Positions 37,033 to 46,485 of a DNA stretch of 64,000 nt are shown here, piece after piece (positions within the stretch are counted from its first letter, which is position 1; each line of letters begins with the position of its first letter). The DNA is from Vibrio atypicus (lineage in GTDB: Bacteria; Pseudomonadota; Gammaproteobacteria; Enterobacterales; Vibrionaceae), in NCBI RefSeq assembly GCF_009811315.1, contig NZ_BLID01000003.1, positions 124,001 to 188,000 of the forward strand. Reading direction: 5' to 3'. Below the pieces are notes generated by a model, which worked only from the letters and a program-made list of their open reading frames with translations, was not told where the DNA came from and did not search any database. The position numbers were made by a program, and so were the translations under genes.

Positions 37033-38268
37033 CTAATATAACGTTGAGTTAAACAGCTGGATATTCACGGTTTCGCCAGACTCAACACGGCCTCGCTCAC
37101 GTTCTAAAACCACAAAACAGTTCGCTAAGCTCATTGAGCGGAATGCGCCTGAGCTTTGGTTGCCGGTTGTTTCAACGACAAACTGGCCGTTTTCAATCGT
37201 ATAAATACCACGTTGATAGTCTGTACGACCCGGTGACTTTTTAAATGCACTGCGCGTAATGGCTGGGATAGACTCGGGTGCTTTCCATTCAGTGTGACCT
37301 GCGAGTTTTGCTAGCATAGGCTGAACAAGTACGTACATGGTCATGACTGCTGAAACTGGGTTTCCTGGTAGCCCGCAGAACCATGCCGTTGATAGTTTAC
37401 CAAAAGCAAACGGTTTGCCTGGTTTGATAGCCAGTTTCCAGAATCCGATTTGGCCTAACTCTTCCAAAATATCTTTGGTGTAGTCTGCTTCACCTACGCT
37501 AACACCGCCAGAGGTGACAACAACGTCGGCGAGTGTTTGCGCTTGCTCGAATGTGGCTTTTAACTGATCAGGGCAATCTGGGATAATGCCAAGGTCGATA
37601 GGTTCGCAGCCAAAGTTTTCAATAAGCGGTTTTATGCCATAGCGATTGCTATCGTAGATTTGCCCCTCAGCGAGTGTTTCGCCTAGTGGCTTAAGCTCGT
37701 CACCAGTCGAGAAAAACGCAACGCGAGGTTTACGTACGACCGTGACATGGCTTATCCCCAAGGTCGCGATCATAGGAATATCTCGAGCTGTTAAACGCGC
37801 TCCTTTCGGTAAAACAACATCCCCTTGTTTGATGTCATCACCTGTCGGACGAATGTTATTTTGCGGTTTTACGTCAGTTTGATTGATGACGATGCCAGCG
37901 TCTGATTCTTCAGTGTTTTCTTGCATGATAACGGCATCACAGCCGTCAGGGATTTTAGCGCCAGTCATAATGCGAACGCAGTAACCCGCTGGCCATTCAC
38001 CATCAAAAGGTTGTCCTGCGAAGGACTTACCAGCCAGTGGCATGACATTGTTGGCGTTAAGATCAGTAAGTCTTACAGCGTAGCCGTCCATTGCTGAGTT
38101 ATCGAATGGCGGGACAAAAATAGGCGAGAGAATGTCTTCCGCAAGCACATAACCAATTGCGTCAGCCAGTGGCAATTGTAAGGTAGTTTGGATTGGTTTG
38201 ATTGGCGAGAGCATCTGCTCCATCGCATCTTCAATCGGCATTAAGCCAGGAGCGTCACAACAGCCCAT
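37033..38268 (-). CDS. moeA: Molybdenum insertase
   Basis: 411-residue enzyme inserting molybdate into adenylylated molybdopterin. Motifs: [39 protein letters not shown], the MPT-binding [12 protein letters not shown] and [12 protein letters not shown]-terminal residues [14 protein letters not shown] match the family. First gene of a moeA-moeB-membrane protein-sulfurtransferase operon. A structured spacer lies upstream. Confidence 0.95.
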   Translation of the reverse strand: MGCCDAPGLMPIEDAMEQMLSPIKPIQTTLQLPLADAIGYVLAEDILSPIFVPPFDNSAMDGYAVRLTDLNANNVMPLAGKSFAGQPFDGEWPAGYCVRIMTGAKIPDGCDAVIMQENTEESDAGIVINQTDVKPQNNIRPTGDDIKQGDVVLPKGARLTARDIPMIATLGISHVTVVRKPRVAFFSTGDELKPLGETLAEGQIYDSNRYGIKPLIENFGCEPIDLGIIPDCPDQLKATFEQAQTLADVVVTSGGVSVGEADYTKDILEELGQIGFWKLAIKPGKPFAFGKLSTAWFCGLPGNPVSAVMTMYVLVQPMLAKLAGHTEWKAPESIPAITRSAFKKSPGRTDYQRGIYTIENGQFVVETTGNQSSGAFRSMSLANCFVVLERERGRVESGETVNIQLFNSTLY

Positions 38269-38393
38269 ATCGAAATCCTAATCTATTGTAATTTTTTGAC
38301 GTTCAGAGCGGGCTACTTTACCACATAAACAAAAGATCAATCATGACCTCTAATAAAATATGAATTGATTCCCCTCGCTAAGGTGTGATGGTG

Positions 38394-38494
38394 AACCTAA
38401 AGTCTGACGATTTACCTCGAAAGAGGTGTATCCATGATGGGTTCTGCGTGGATCCGGTTTAGCCTATCAATCAACCATTATAGTCCTTTAGGTT
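38394..38494. ncRNA. Candidate structured RNA element with alternative pairing
   Basis: Closing stem AACCTAAAG (38394-38402) / CTTTAGGTT (38486-38494), nine perfect pairs. Inside: ACCTC-GAAA-GAGGT (38414-38427), ATCCA (38430-38434)/TGGAT (38449-38453), and GGTT (38456)/AACC (38473). GAACC (38393-38397) can instead pair GGTTC (38440-38444), excluding the closing stem. It matches no riboswitch class I know. Strand unsettled: it precedes moeA on one strand and the binding-protein gene on the other. Confidence 0.45.
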
Positions 38495-38520
38495 GGTTTC
38501 GGTATTTTCTCCTATACTCT

Positions 38521-38588
38521 TCGTATTAGTTGAAAGAGATTTAAAAACATTCAAATACGAATCTAAATAGGTATAGGGAGATTCCTAT
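38521..38588 (+). promoter_or_regulatory. Leader hairpins before the solute-binding protein gene
   Basis: TCGTATT (38521-38527) with AATACGA (38554-38560), extended by TTGAA/TTCAA inside. A second small hairpin ATAGG (38573-38577)/CCTAT (38584-38588) covers most of the ribosome-binding site GGGAG and the first two bases of the ATG at 38587. Confidence 0.45.
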
Positions 38589-39330
38589 GTTTCATAAACT
38601 ATGGATAAACGCACTTTTACTTATATCAGCTGTTTTTGCCACTCATGTCCATGCTCAGAACAAGGTTGTTAACGTTGGTTTTGTGGTTGGTATTCCTCCT
38701 TTTGTGATTGGTGAAGAGGGAATTCTCGTCGATATTATAGGTGAGGCATTAAAGCGTTCAGACTACAAAATCTCTAATTACAAATTTCCAAGTAAGCAGT
38801 TTGATCAGGACCCTTTAAATACGTTCGACGAGTTGGATATTTTTATTGGCACACCGCTGTCTTTCCGTGTCGATTATTCCTACGGGAAAGTATTTGAGTT
38901 CGATAATGTTGCGGTATCAAAGGCGTCAAGTGAACTGACCATTGATAGTGTCTCTGACCTAAAAGGTAAATATATTGTTGGGTTCAATAATGCGAAACAG
39001 CATTTGAAGGAGCCTTTTACGACCTTCTATAACCAAGAACTCGCAAACTGGGAGGGGTACAAAGAGATCGAAAATCAACAAGCTCAGTTTGATATGTTAG
39101 TAAAAGACAGAACTCAGGTTATTTTACTTGACCGAAGTATGGCGTATTACTACGCAAGCAAAGCGGGAGTGAAGAACATGGAAGGCTTCGTATTCCATGA
39201 GATATTCCCAATTAAAAACACGATCTACGTAGTGGGCCGCGACCAAAAATATATACAACTGATTAAGCAAAATCTTAATGAGATGGAAAGAGATGGTACT
39301 TTATTAGCATTAGTTGAAAAATACCGTTAG
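38587..39330 (+). CDS. Periplasmic solute-binding protein (SBP family 3), orphan
   Basis: 247-residue exported protein, signal peptide about 1-23 (ending HVHA). Two-lobe amino-acid-type binding fold: VNVGFVVGIPPFVIGEEGILVDII, SSELTIDSVSDLKGKYIVGF and ENQQAQFDMLVKDRTQVILLDRSMAYYY. No ABC permease or ATPase is nearby; the histidine kinase follows 25 bases later. A role as a sensor partner rather than in transport is therefore likely. Ligand unknown. Confidence 0.85.
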   Translation: MFHKLWINALLLISAVFATHVHAQNKVVNVGFVVGIPPFVIGEEGILVDIIGEALKRSDYKISNYKFPSKQFDQDPLNTFDELDIFIGTPLSFRVDYSYGKVFEFDNVAVSKASSELTIDSVSDLKGKYIVGFNNAKQHLKEPFTTFYNQELANWEGYKEIENQQAQFDMLVKDRTQVILLDRSMAYYYASKAGVKNMEGFVFHEIFPIKNTIYVVGRDQKYIQLIKQNLNEMERDGTLLALVEKYR

Positions 39331-39355
39331 TGCTGAGATCAGGTAGCAGTAAAAG

Positions 39356-40957
39356 ATGCAATTTCAGTCTATCAATAGCAGGTTAACGCTACGCATCATC
39401 TTGTTTAGCTCGGTGGTGACCGTTTTTATAACGGGTGTGCAGTTATACTCTGACTACCTTATTGCCAAAGAAAGCATCAATGTAAGCCAGCAGTATATTT
39501 TTACCTCCTATCAGGATGCACTGGAAACCAGTTTGTGGGTGTTGAACAACGAACTCATTCAGTCGCAAATCAATGGTATTATCAGTATTCCAGATATTAG
39601 CTATGTAAGAATAGAGGGTGATGGGGAGACGTGGGAGCTCGGTAGAAAGAAAACAGAACATATCCTTGAACAAAGTCTCGACCTCAAATATTCCTATATT
39701 GATCAGCGTGCCGTTGATATTGGCCGCTTAGTAGTTCAGTCAGATCTGTGGGTGATTTATCACAGCCTGATTGATAAAGCCTTGCTCATCTTGCTATCCA
39801 ATGGCTTAAAAACGTTTATCGTGGCAGGGTTTATCATCTATTTGGTGAATGCCATTGTTACGCAGCCGCTAAATCAGATGAGTGATTACCTCAAAAAATT
39901 CCAGTTCCAGCAAGACAATCCGCCAATGAAATTGAATCGTGCAATCGCTAATGATGACGAAATTGCCTTTATGATTTCTATTATCAATAAAATGTGTTCA
40001 GAGCTTAACAGTTCTTATGGCGATGTCTTGGAGTCTCGGCGGCAGCTGGCGAAGGCTCTTGATGAAAAGCAAGTTTTGTTAGAGCAAGAAATTCGCTTCA
40101 AAGAAGATTTAGAGGTAATGGTTTCCGAAAGAACCCAAGAGCTTGAGTCGACATTGATCACTTTGAAAGAGACGCAAGCGAGTATGGTTGAAAATGAAAA
40201 AATGGCGTCTCTGGGTAACTTGGTTAGTGGCGTCGCTCATGAAATCAACACGCCTTTGGGTATCTGTATTACTTCGAGCTCATATATTGCTGGTCAAGTT
40301 GATGACCTACTAAAGAACCATCGTGAAGGGACGCTCAATGAGGCAATCTTTACTGATTCGATGGATAGCATCAATAAGTCAATAGAATTACTGAGTGCGA
40401 ATCTTCAACGCTCTGCTGTATTAGTGTCGAGTTTTAAACAGGTATCAGTGGATCAGGGCGATCAATCGATTTATCGATTCTTTATTAGAGATCATATCGA
40501 TAAATTGGTGATTTCATTGTCGCACGAACTGATGAAACATCATGTAGATGTAAACATTCAATGCGATGAAGACTTAACCATTGAGAGTTACCCAAGCGCG
40601 TACGTTCAGATATTTACGAATTTAATTACAAACAGTATTGCCCATGGGTTTGAAAACTGGGAAAGCGAACGGTCGATCTATATTAAGATTTCAAAAGATG
40701 AAGCTGAGTTAGTGATTGATTACCGAGACACAGGTAAAGGAATACCTGACTCGGTAAAAGGGAAGGTATTTGAGCCATTTGTTACAACAAAACGTGGTGT
40801 TGGGGGAACAGGGCTCGGTGGGAATATTGTATACAACACCGTTACTCAGTTGCTCCAAGGAAAGATAGAGTGTTGCTACGATGTCGATGTAGGGGCTCAC
40901 TTTATGATAACCGTACCATTAGATGCTTCGCCTACCATTTCCGAGAATATCGCTTAG
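39356..40957 (+). CDS. Sensor histidine kinase paired with solute-binding protein
   Basis: 533 residues: helix 1 (about 12-32), periplasmic domain (33-143), helix 2 (144-166), HAMP-like linker, coiled coil, HisKA with His295 in SGVAHEINTPLG, and HATPase with N-box LITNSIAHGF and G-boxes DTGKGIP and GGTGLGGNIV. No receiver domain and no response-regulator gene nearby, so the partner is elsewhere. Start ATG lies 25 bases after the binding-protein stop. Confidence 0.9.
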   Translation: MQFQSINSRLTLRIILFSSVVTVFITGVQLYSDYLIAKESINVSQQYIFTSYQDALETSLWVLNNELIQSQINGIISIPDISYVRIEGDGETWELGRKKTEHILEQSLDLKYSYIDQRAVDIGRLVVQSDLWVIYHSLIDKALLILLSNGLKTFIVAGFIIYLVNAIVTQPLNQMSDYLKKFQFQQDNPPMKLNRAIANDDEIAFMISIINKMCSELNSSYGDVLESRRQLAKALDEKQVLLEQEIRFKEDLEVMVSERTQELESTLITLKETQASMVENEKMASLGNLVSGVAHEINTPLGICITSSSYIAGQVDDLLKNHREGTLNEAIFTDSMDSINKSIELLSANLQRSAVLVSSFKQVSVDQGDQSIYRFFIRDHIDKLVISLSHELMKHHVDVNIQCDEDLTIESYPSAYVQIFTNLITNSIAHGFENWESERSIYIKISKDEAELVIDYRDTGKGIPDSVKGKVFEPFVTTKRGVGGTGLGGNIVYNTVTQLLQGKIECCYDVDVGAHFMITVPLDASPTISENIA

Positions 40958-41113
40958 ATAAGTGAATTCCATCGATTCTTTCATTTGGTCCGCTTCATTC
41001 ATTGATACATAGGGTGATTGCGCTGATGCCCACGTATAAAATATGGGTGTAATTGTTCAAAAATCCGAGTATCCTTGTCTGCCATCCTAAAGGGGTAAAG
41101 AAGAGGAAGTGGA

Positions 41114-41767
41114 ATGTCAGGTCTTAGCGAATCCGCGAAGTTGGTAAAAGATGCGCTAGAAAGCCGAGGATTAGAGACACCTATGGTGCCTAATCAATTC
41201 AGTCGAGAAGAGAAAAAAGAAAAAATTCAGCATCATATGCGTGAGATTCTCTCTTTGCTTGAGCTTGACCTTACCGATGATAGCTTAGAAGAAACACCGC
41301 ACCGCATTGCAAAAATGTATGTGGATGAAATCTTCTCTGGTCTTGATTACTCTAATTTCCCAAAGATCACCGTCATTGAAAATAAGATGAATGTGAGTGA
41401 AATGGTACGAGTGAAAGACATCACGGTAACCAGTACTTGCGAGCATCATTTAGTGACGATTGATGGCCGTGCCGCAGTGGCATATATTCCGCGTGGCAAG
41501 ATTATCGGTCTTTCTAAAATTAACCGTATCGTTCGATTCTTTGCGCAGCGTCCTCAAGTGCAGGAACGTATGACACAGCAAATACTCGTAGCATTGCAAA
41601 CATTGCTTGAGTCTGATGATGTTGCTGTGACAATTGATGCCACTCACTATTGTGTGAAATCGCGTGGCGTTATGGATGCAACGAGCGAAACGACGACCAC
41701 AGCATTAGGTGGTATTTTTAAGAGTAACCCAGCAACAAGACATGAATTTCTTCATGGAATTCGTTAA
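41114..41767 (+). CDS. folE: GTP cyclohydrolase I
   Basis: 217-residue enzyme converting GTP to dihydroneopterin triphosphate, first step of folate synthesis. Zinc ligands in [13 protein letters not shown] and in [36 protein letters not shown] is family-typical (quoted in parts: [16 protein letters not shown]). ATG with AGGAAG upstream. Followed by an intrinsic terminator. Confidence 0.97.
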   Translation: MSGLSESAKLVKDALESRGLETPMVPNQFSREEKKEKIQHHMREILSLLELDLTDDSLEETPHRIAKMYVDEIFSGLDYSNFPKITVIENKMNVSEMVRVKDITVTSTCEHHLVTIDGRAAVAYIPRGKIIGLSKINRIVRFFAQRPQVQERMTQQILVALQTLLESDDVAVTIDATHYCVKSRGVMDATSETTTTALGGIFKSNPATRHEFLHGIR

Positions 41768-41793
41768 CGGTTGTGTAGGGCAAAACAGATAAC

Positions 41794-41822
41794 AAAAACC
41801 GCTTCCCACCGAAGCGGTTTTT
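41794..41822. terminator. Intrinsic terminator after folE
   Basis: AAAACCGCTTC (41794-41804) / GAAGCGGTTTT (41810-41820), loop CCACC, T-tract following. Confidence 0.85.
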
Positions 41823-41879
41823 ACTTTTTAATCGCGATATTCACACTGTAAATTGTCGCGAAAGAACCAAGGTATTATC

Positions 41880-43256
41880 GTGACAACATCATTTAAAACA
41901 TTGAGCCTACGTCCTGAACTACTAGAAACACTAGATACGTTAGGCTATACAAGCATGACACCAATTCAGCAGCAAGCGTTGCCGATCGTGTTAGACGGCA
42001 AAGACGTCATTGGACAGGGTAAAACCGGTTCAGGCAAAACGGCGACATTTTCGTTAGGCCTGCTGAGCAACTTAAACGTAAAGCGTTTCCGCGTTCAAAC
42101 ATTGGTTTTGTGTCCGACTCGTGAGCTGGCTGACCAAGTAGCGAAAGAGGTGCGTACACTGGCTCGTGGTATCCATAATATTAAAGTACTGACTTTATGT
42201 GGTGGTATGCCAATGGGGCCACAAATTGGCTCACTTGAGCATGGCGCGCATATTCTAGTGGGTACACCAGGCCGTATTCTTGACCACATGTCTAAAGGTC
42301 GTATCAATCTTGATGAACTGAATACATTGGTGCTTGATGAAGCAGACCGTATGTTAGATATGGGCTTTGAAGACGCGATTGATACCATTATTGAAGCTGC
42401 ACCAGAAAAGCGTCAAACACTACTATTTAGCGCGACATTCCCTGATAACATTTCTTCTTTAGCTGCGAAAGTTATGCGCAACCCAGAAATGGTAAAAGTG
42501 GAATCAACGCATGAAACGACCACCATTGAGCAGCGTTTCTTCAAGCTTAATACCACAGAAGAGCGTGATGATGCGTTGGAAACACTGCTATTAACTCACA
42601 AGCCTGAATCATCGGTTGTGTTCTGTAACACCAAGAAAGAAGTGCAAAACGTAACAGATGAGTTGAGCCATCGCGGATTTAGCGTAGTGGAATTGCATGG
42701 TGATATGGAGCAGCGTGAGCGTGAGCAAGCGTTAACCATGTTTGCTAACAAGAGTATCTCTATCCTTGTGGCGACTGACGTTGCGGCTCGTGGCCTTGAT
42801 GTCGACAACCTAGATGCCGTATTCAACTTTGAGTTATCACGCGATCCTGAGGTTCATGTACACCGAATTGGTCGTACAGGTCGTGCGGGCTCTAAAGGCA
42901 TTGCGTTTAGCTTCTTTAGTGAAAAAGAAGAGTATCGCGTAGCACGTATCGATGAGTACATGGACATTGCGATTTCACCTTCAACACTACCCGAGAAACC
43001 GGTTGAGCGTCCTTTCTATCCTAAGATGCAAACTATTCAGATCTTAGGGGGTAAAAAACAGAAAGTTCGTGCGGGTGATATTTTGGGTGCATTGACGAAA
43101 CAAGCAGGCTTAGACGGTAAGAAGATTGGTAAGATCAATATTCTAGCGATGGTTTCTTACGTTGCGCTAGAGCATGACATCGTTAAACCAGCACTGAAGC
43201 AGCTTCAAACTGGTAAAATGAAAGGGCGTAATTTCAAAGCGCGTGTCATGAAATAA
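41880..43256 (+). CDS. dbpA: DEAD-box RNA helicase DbpA
   Basis: 458-residue helicase, near the E. coli DbpA length. Q motif TPIQQQALP, Walker A KTGSGKT, DEAD as VLDEADRML, SAT as LFSATFP, C-terminal HRIGRTGRAG, and the DbpA-type RNA-binding domain at the C-terminus (IQILGGKKQKVRAGDILGAL) that binds 23S rRNA hairpin 92. The GTG at 41880 has AAGG seven bases upstream and restores the family N-terminus; codons from 41853 lack a start site. Confidence 0.95.
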   Translation: MTTSFKTLSLRPELLETLDTLGYTSMTPIQQQALPIVLDGKDVIGQGKTGSGKTATFSLGLLSNLNVKRFRVQTLVLCPTRELADQVAKEVRTLARGIHNIKVLTLCGGMPMGPQIGSLEHGAHILVGTPGRILDHMSKGRINLDELNTLVLDEADRMLDMGFEDAIDTIIEAAPEKRQTLLFSATFPDNISSLAAKVMRNPEMVKVESTHETTTIEQRFFKLNTTEERDDALETLLLTHKPESSVVFCNTKKEVQNVTDELSHRGFSVVELHGDMEQREREQALTMFANKSISILVATDVAARGLDVDNLDAVFNFELSRDPEVHVHRIGRTGRAGSKGIAFSFFSEKEEYRVARIDEYMDIAISPSTLPEKPVERPFYPKMQTIQILGGKKQKVRAGDILGALTKQAGLDGKKIGKINILAMVSYVALEHDIVKPALKQLQTGKMKGRNFKARVMK

Positions 43257-43302
43257 TCAGCGACTTACAAAGAAACGCCTTGATACATGGCGTTTGGAAT
43301 GT

Positions 43303-43334
43303 AAAAAGGTCTAGCCGATTGGCTAGACCTTTTT
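43303..43334. terminator. Strong bidirectional terminator between dbpA and an MFS gene
   Basis: AAAAAGGTCTAGCC (43303-43316) / GGCTAGACCTTTTT (43321-43334), loop GATT. A smaller hairpin AAACGCC/GGCGTTT lies at 43273-43295. Confidence 0.9.
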
Positions 43335-43336
43335 AT

Positions 43337-44497
43337 TTATTCGCCTGCAACTGCTTGGCGTTTGGTTTTAATACTCGCGATCAACATGTAAATGCATGTC
43401 GCGAGTAGCGTTGCAAATAGGTAACCCATTAAACCTTGTGCACCAGTCATAAACCAGTCTGCAAGTACAGGGCCGGCTACAGAGCCTAAGCTGTAGCTAA
43501 ACAGCATAACTTGTGTTGCCGATACAATGTAGTTTGCGTCCAATTTGTCACAACCTAAGTTGATGGCGACTGGGTAGAGCGCAAACGTTGCCATGCCCAA
43601 TAAAAATAAACCAACACCCAAAGCATGAATTCCGCTGATTGTCGTGGTGATGGTAATCGCAGCAACACCCATTACGCAGAAGATAGCCATTAGGAACGTG
43701 CGACCAAAGTACTTAGACATCCAAGGTACAATTGGCTGAACTGCCATGCCACCAAGAATAACCAGTGCCATTAGACTTCCTAGGTCGCTGGTTGAGATTC
43801 CACGTTGAGATAGCTCAACTGGCATCAAACCATAAATCGCACCTAATGTTAGACCCGACACAATACAGCCAATAATCGCAGCGTGGTTAAGCTTAGCGAT
43901 CTGTTTTAGCGATAATGGCGTGCTGTGTTCGCTTTCAGGTTGGTCAGTTTCTCCAAACAGTAGAACAACAATTGCAATCAACAACATGGTGAAAATAACG
44001 ATAAATGGCACGCCACCTGTTACGCCAATGACGCCAATACCAAGTTGGCCAAGTGATGTACCGCCGTATAGAGAACCCATGTAAAGGCCAAGACGTTTAC
44101 CACGCTGAGATTCATCACCATGTAGCAACCAAGACTCTACGATCACGAACACACCCGCGACAGCAATACCCGCAACAAATCTTGCCGCGAGCCATACTGG
44201 GGCATTGTTAAATGCAGGCAACACAGCGATGGTCGCAATAAAGGTTGCTAAACAGATAACAAACGCATTTCGATGGCCGACTTTGGTCACCATTGGCTCA
44301 ATAGCGACCGCTCCTACTAAAAGGCCTGCATAGAAGGCACTTGCTAGCCAACTCGCTAAAGACGATTCAAGACCGTAATGTGGCAGCATAAGAGGGATCA
44401 AGCTCATTAAATAGCCTGACGCTACCGCATAAAGAGCAAGCGCAATTACAGGTACAGATATGCGTGCTTTTGGAGCAGGAGCAAGGGTGTTTTCCAA
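43337..44497 (-). CDS. MFS transporter (YcaD-like)
   Basis: 386-residue permease with twelve hydrophobic helices. First loop region VGHRNAFVICL corresponds to the MFS loop 2-3 motif; the fold resembles the YcaD/UMF1-type group of putative drug or metabolite exporters. Substrate not predictable. Separated from dbpA by a shared terminator. Confidence 0.85.
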   Translation of the reverse strand: MENTLAPAPKARISVPVIALALYAVASGYLMSLIPLMLPHYGLESSLASWLASAFYAGLLVGAVAIEPMVTKVGHRNAFVICLATFIATIAVLPAFNNAPVWLAARFVAGIAVAGVFVIVESWLLHGDESQRGKRLGLYMGSLYGGTSLGQLGIGVIGVTGGVPFIVIFTMLLIAIVVLLFGETDQPESEHSTPLSLKQIAKLNHAAIIGCIVSGLTLGAIYGLMPVELSQRGISTSDLGSLMALVILGGMAVQPIVPWMSKYFGRTFLMAIFCVMGVAAITITTTISGIHALGVGLFLLGMATFALYPVAINLGCDKLDANYIVSATQVMLFSYSLGSVAGPVLADWFMTGAQGLMGYLFATLLATCIYMLIASIKTKRQAVAGE

Positions 44498-44636
44498 CGT
44501 CGTAGCCTCGTTATTTTGGATTAAATATGAACAGATTTCGGCGCGACTATGGAGTGAAAATGGGGTGGGGTACAGCGAATTGTTTTACTCATAACGACAA
44601 AATAAATTTATCGTTATTTATGATGAAAAAGTGCAT

Positions 44637-44668
44637 TAAAAAGCCGTAAAACAGAGGTTCTACGGCTT
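44637..44668 (-). terminator. Intrinsic terminator after trxC
   Basis: AAGCCGTA (44641-44648) / TACGGCTT (44661-44668), with a minus-strand T-run across 44637-44642. Confidence 0.65.
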
Positions 44669-44695
44669 ACTTATTAACGGGTTTTGACTCGATGT

Positions 44696-45130
44696 TTATT
44701 TAAGCAAAGCTTGGTTTAACCATTGATCAAATTGGCCTTTAGGTAGTGCGCCGTTAATAACATCGACTCTTTTACCATTCTTAAACACCATAATGGTTGG
44801 AATGCTTCTTATCTGATACTTAGCCGCGATATTTTGCTGAGCTTCGGTATCTACTTTTACAAATCGTACATTTTGTGCGCGTTCTGCTGCAACATCAGAA
44901 AACACAGGTGCGAATCCGACACAAGGGTTACACCAAGGCGCCCAGAAATCGATAACAACGGGTTGGCTACTTTGCAGTAGTGTGTCCAAGTTTAGTTCGG
45001 TTCCTTCAATAGGCGAGCCATCGAGCAGAGCTGTTTGACACTTACCGCAGTTGGGGCTTTCGGAAACACGTTCTGTAGGTACGCGGTTAACGCCTGAGCA
45101 AGATGGGCATCGAGTATTAAATGTAGACAT
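44696..45130 (-). CDS. trxC: Thioredoxin 2 with variant active site WCNPC
   Basis: 144-residue cytoplasmic thiol-disulfide oxidoreductase with the TrxC zinc domain (Cys8, Cys11, Cys28, Cys31) followed by a thioredoxin fold (DFWAPWC, RFVKVDTEA, IRSIPTIMVFKNG). The active site is WCNPC; nearly all thioredoxins have WCGPC. The cis-Pro (SIPT) is present. It is divergent from fabH. Confidence 0.93.
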   Translation of the reverse strand: MSTFNTRCPSCSGVNRVPTERVSESPNCGKCQTALLDGSPIEGTELNLDTLLQSSQPVVIDFWAPWCNPCVGFAPVFSDVAAERAQNVRFVKVDTEAQQNIAAKYQIRSIPTIMVFKNGKRVDVINGALPKGQFDQWLNQALLK

Positions 45131-45255
45131 GACTTTTTCTCTATTTTTGTAATTGCTGTGATGGTGATTTTTTCAAATTGATGACACCACGTATCAAGCC
45201 TAGTTATACTCTGAAAAGGTCGAGTGACTCAAATAAGAAAATGAAAAGGCTCAGA

Positions 45256-46341
45256 ATGACAACATTTTTTGCAGAAATTACAGGTTGGGGTAAGTGCCTA
45301 CCACCTGCAACGCTCTCTAATGAAGATTTAAGCACCTTTATTGAAACATCAGATGAATGGATCCGTACCCGTACAGGGATTGAAAATCGCCGTATCAGCC
45401 ATGTTGATACGTCAGACATGGCAACAGTGGCAGCCAAGCATGCCTTAGCGTGCGCAGGTATTAGCGCAGATGAAGTGGATCTACTGATAGTTGCAACATG
45501 CTCTCCAGACTCTCTCATTCCAAATATCGCATCGAAAGTTTCTCAAAATCTAGGTATGAAAGTAGCGACGGCTTTCGACCTAAACGCTGCATGTACGGGT
45601 TTTGTGTATGGTTTAGAGACCGCAACGCGCTTAATTCAAGCGGGTAACTACAAGAATGCAATTGTGATTGGTGCAGAGCGCCTATCGTTCTATATTGATT
45701 GGACTAAACGCGACACTGCTGTTCTTTTTGGTGACGGAGCCGGTGCTGTGGTTCTAACGCGCACAGAAAAACAGGTTGGTTTACAACAAGCGCAATTAGG
45801 CTGTGATTCTGCAGGGCGTGATATTTTAGCCGTACCTAAGTTTGGTACCTCAATGGATCGTTTCGCTGCGGACAACGGTTACTGGGATTTCAATTTTGTG
45901 GGTAAAGAAATCTTCAAACGTGCTGTTCGTGGTATGGGAGCAGCAGCGCAAAGCGTTCTATCTCGTAGCGAACTCTCTACCGATGATATTGATGTAGTAA
46001 TTCCGCACCAAGCAAACATTCGTATTATCCAGACCTTGTGTGACCTATCTGGTATTAGCCAAGATAAAGCGTTCGTTAATATTCAAAAATACGGCAACAC
46101 TTCTGCCGCCACAGTGCCTATCGCACTTTGTGAATCTCTAGAGCAAGGCTTTGTTAAACCAGGTGATAACTTATTACTTGCGGCGTTCGGCGCAGGCTTA
46201 ACTTGGGGCGCTGGTCACATCAAATGGGGTGACCGTGTAACGCCTTTAGGTGAAAGTGATGCGGCTCTGCCAGAGTGCGATAAAACGGCACTTGAGCTAC
46301 TGAGCAATGCTATTGAACACTGCAAAAGTCGTTCTGAGTAA
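45256..46341 (+). CDS. fabH: Beta-ketoacyl-ACP synthase III (long Vibrio type)
   Basis: 361-residue condensing enzyme, about 45 residues longer than E. coli FabH. Catalytic Cys in [12 protein letters not shown], His in IPHQANIRI, Asn in YGNTSAA; N-terminal [17 protein letters not shown]. It starts fatty-acid chains from acetyl-CoA, or acts as a second FabH using other primers. The ATG at 45256 (AAAGG upstream) matches the family; 26 codons upstream are unlikely coding. I expect the main fabH in the fab cluster elsewhere. A terminator follows. Confidence 0.92.
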   Translation: MTTFFAEITGWGKCLPPATLSNEDLSTFIETSDEWIRTRTGIENRRISHVDTSDMATVAAKHALACAGISADEVDLLIVATCSPDSLIPNIASKVSQNLGMKVATAFDLNAACTGFVYGLETATRLIQAGNYKNAIVIGAERLSFYIDWTKRDTAVLFGDGAGAVVLTRTEKQVGLQQAQLGCDSAGRDILAVPKFGTSMDRFAADNGYWDFNFVGKEIFKRAVRGMGAAAQSVLSRSELSTDDIDVVIPHQANIRIIQTLCDLSGISQDKAFVNIQKYGNTSAATVPIALCESLEQGFVKPGDNLLLAAFGAGLTWGAGHIKWGDRVTPLGESDAALPECDKTALELLSNAIEHCKSRSE

Positions 46342-46372
46342 TGTGACGAGCGTTATTTCTAACTAACTAATG

Positions 46373-46400
46373 AAACCGCGATTTGTTCGCGGTTTTTTTG
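46373..46400 (+). terminator. Intrinsic terminator after fabH
   Basis: AAACCGCGA (46373-46381) / TCGCGGTTT (46387-46395), then a T-tract. Confidence 0.85.
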
Positions 46401-46485
46401 TACTTATACACACGATTTAGCTACAGAATATTAGCTGATAAATGAGTATGATACTGGTCTACTTATAAGAATGATTAGGTCATAC

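Noticed and set aside
38394..38494. Possible known riboswitch (molybdenum cofactor or c-di-GMP) because of the moeA neighbour and the GAAA hairpin.
   Set aside because: The conserved core bases of those classes, as I remember them, are absent; kept only as an unnamed structured element.
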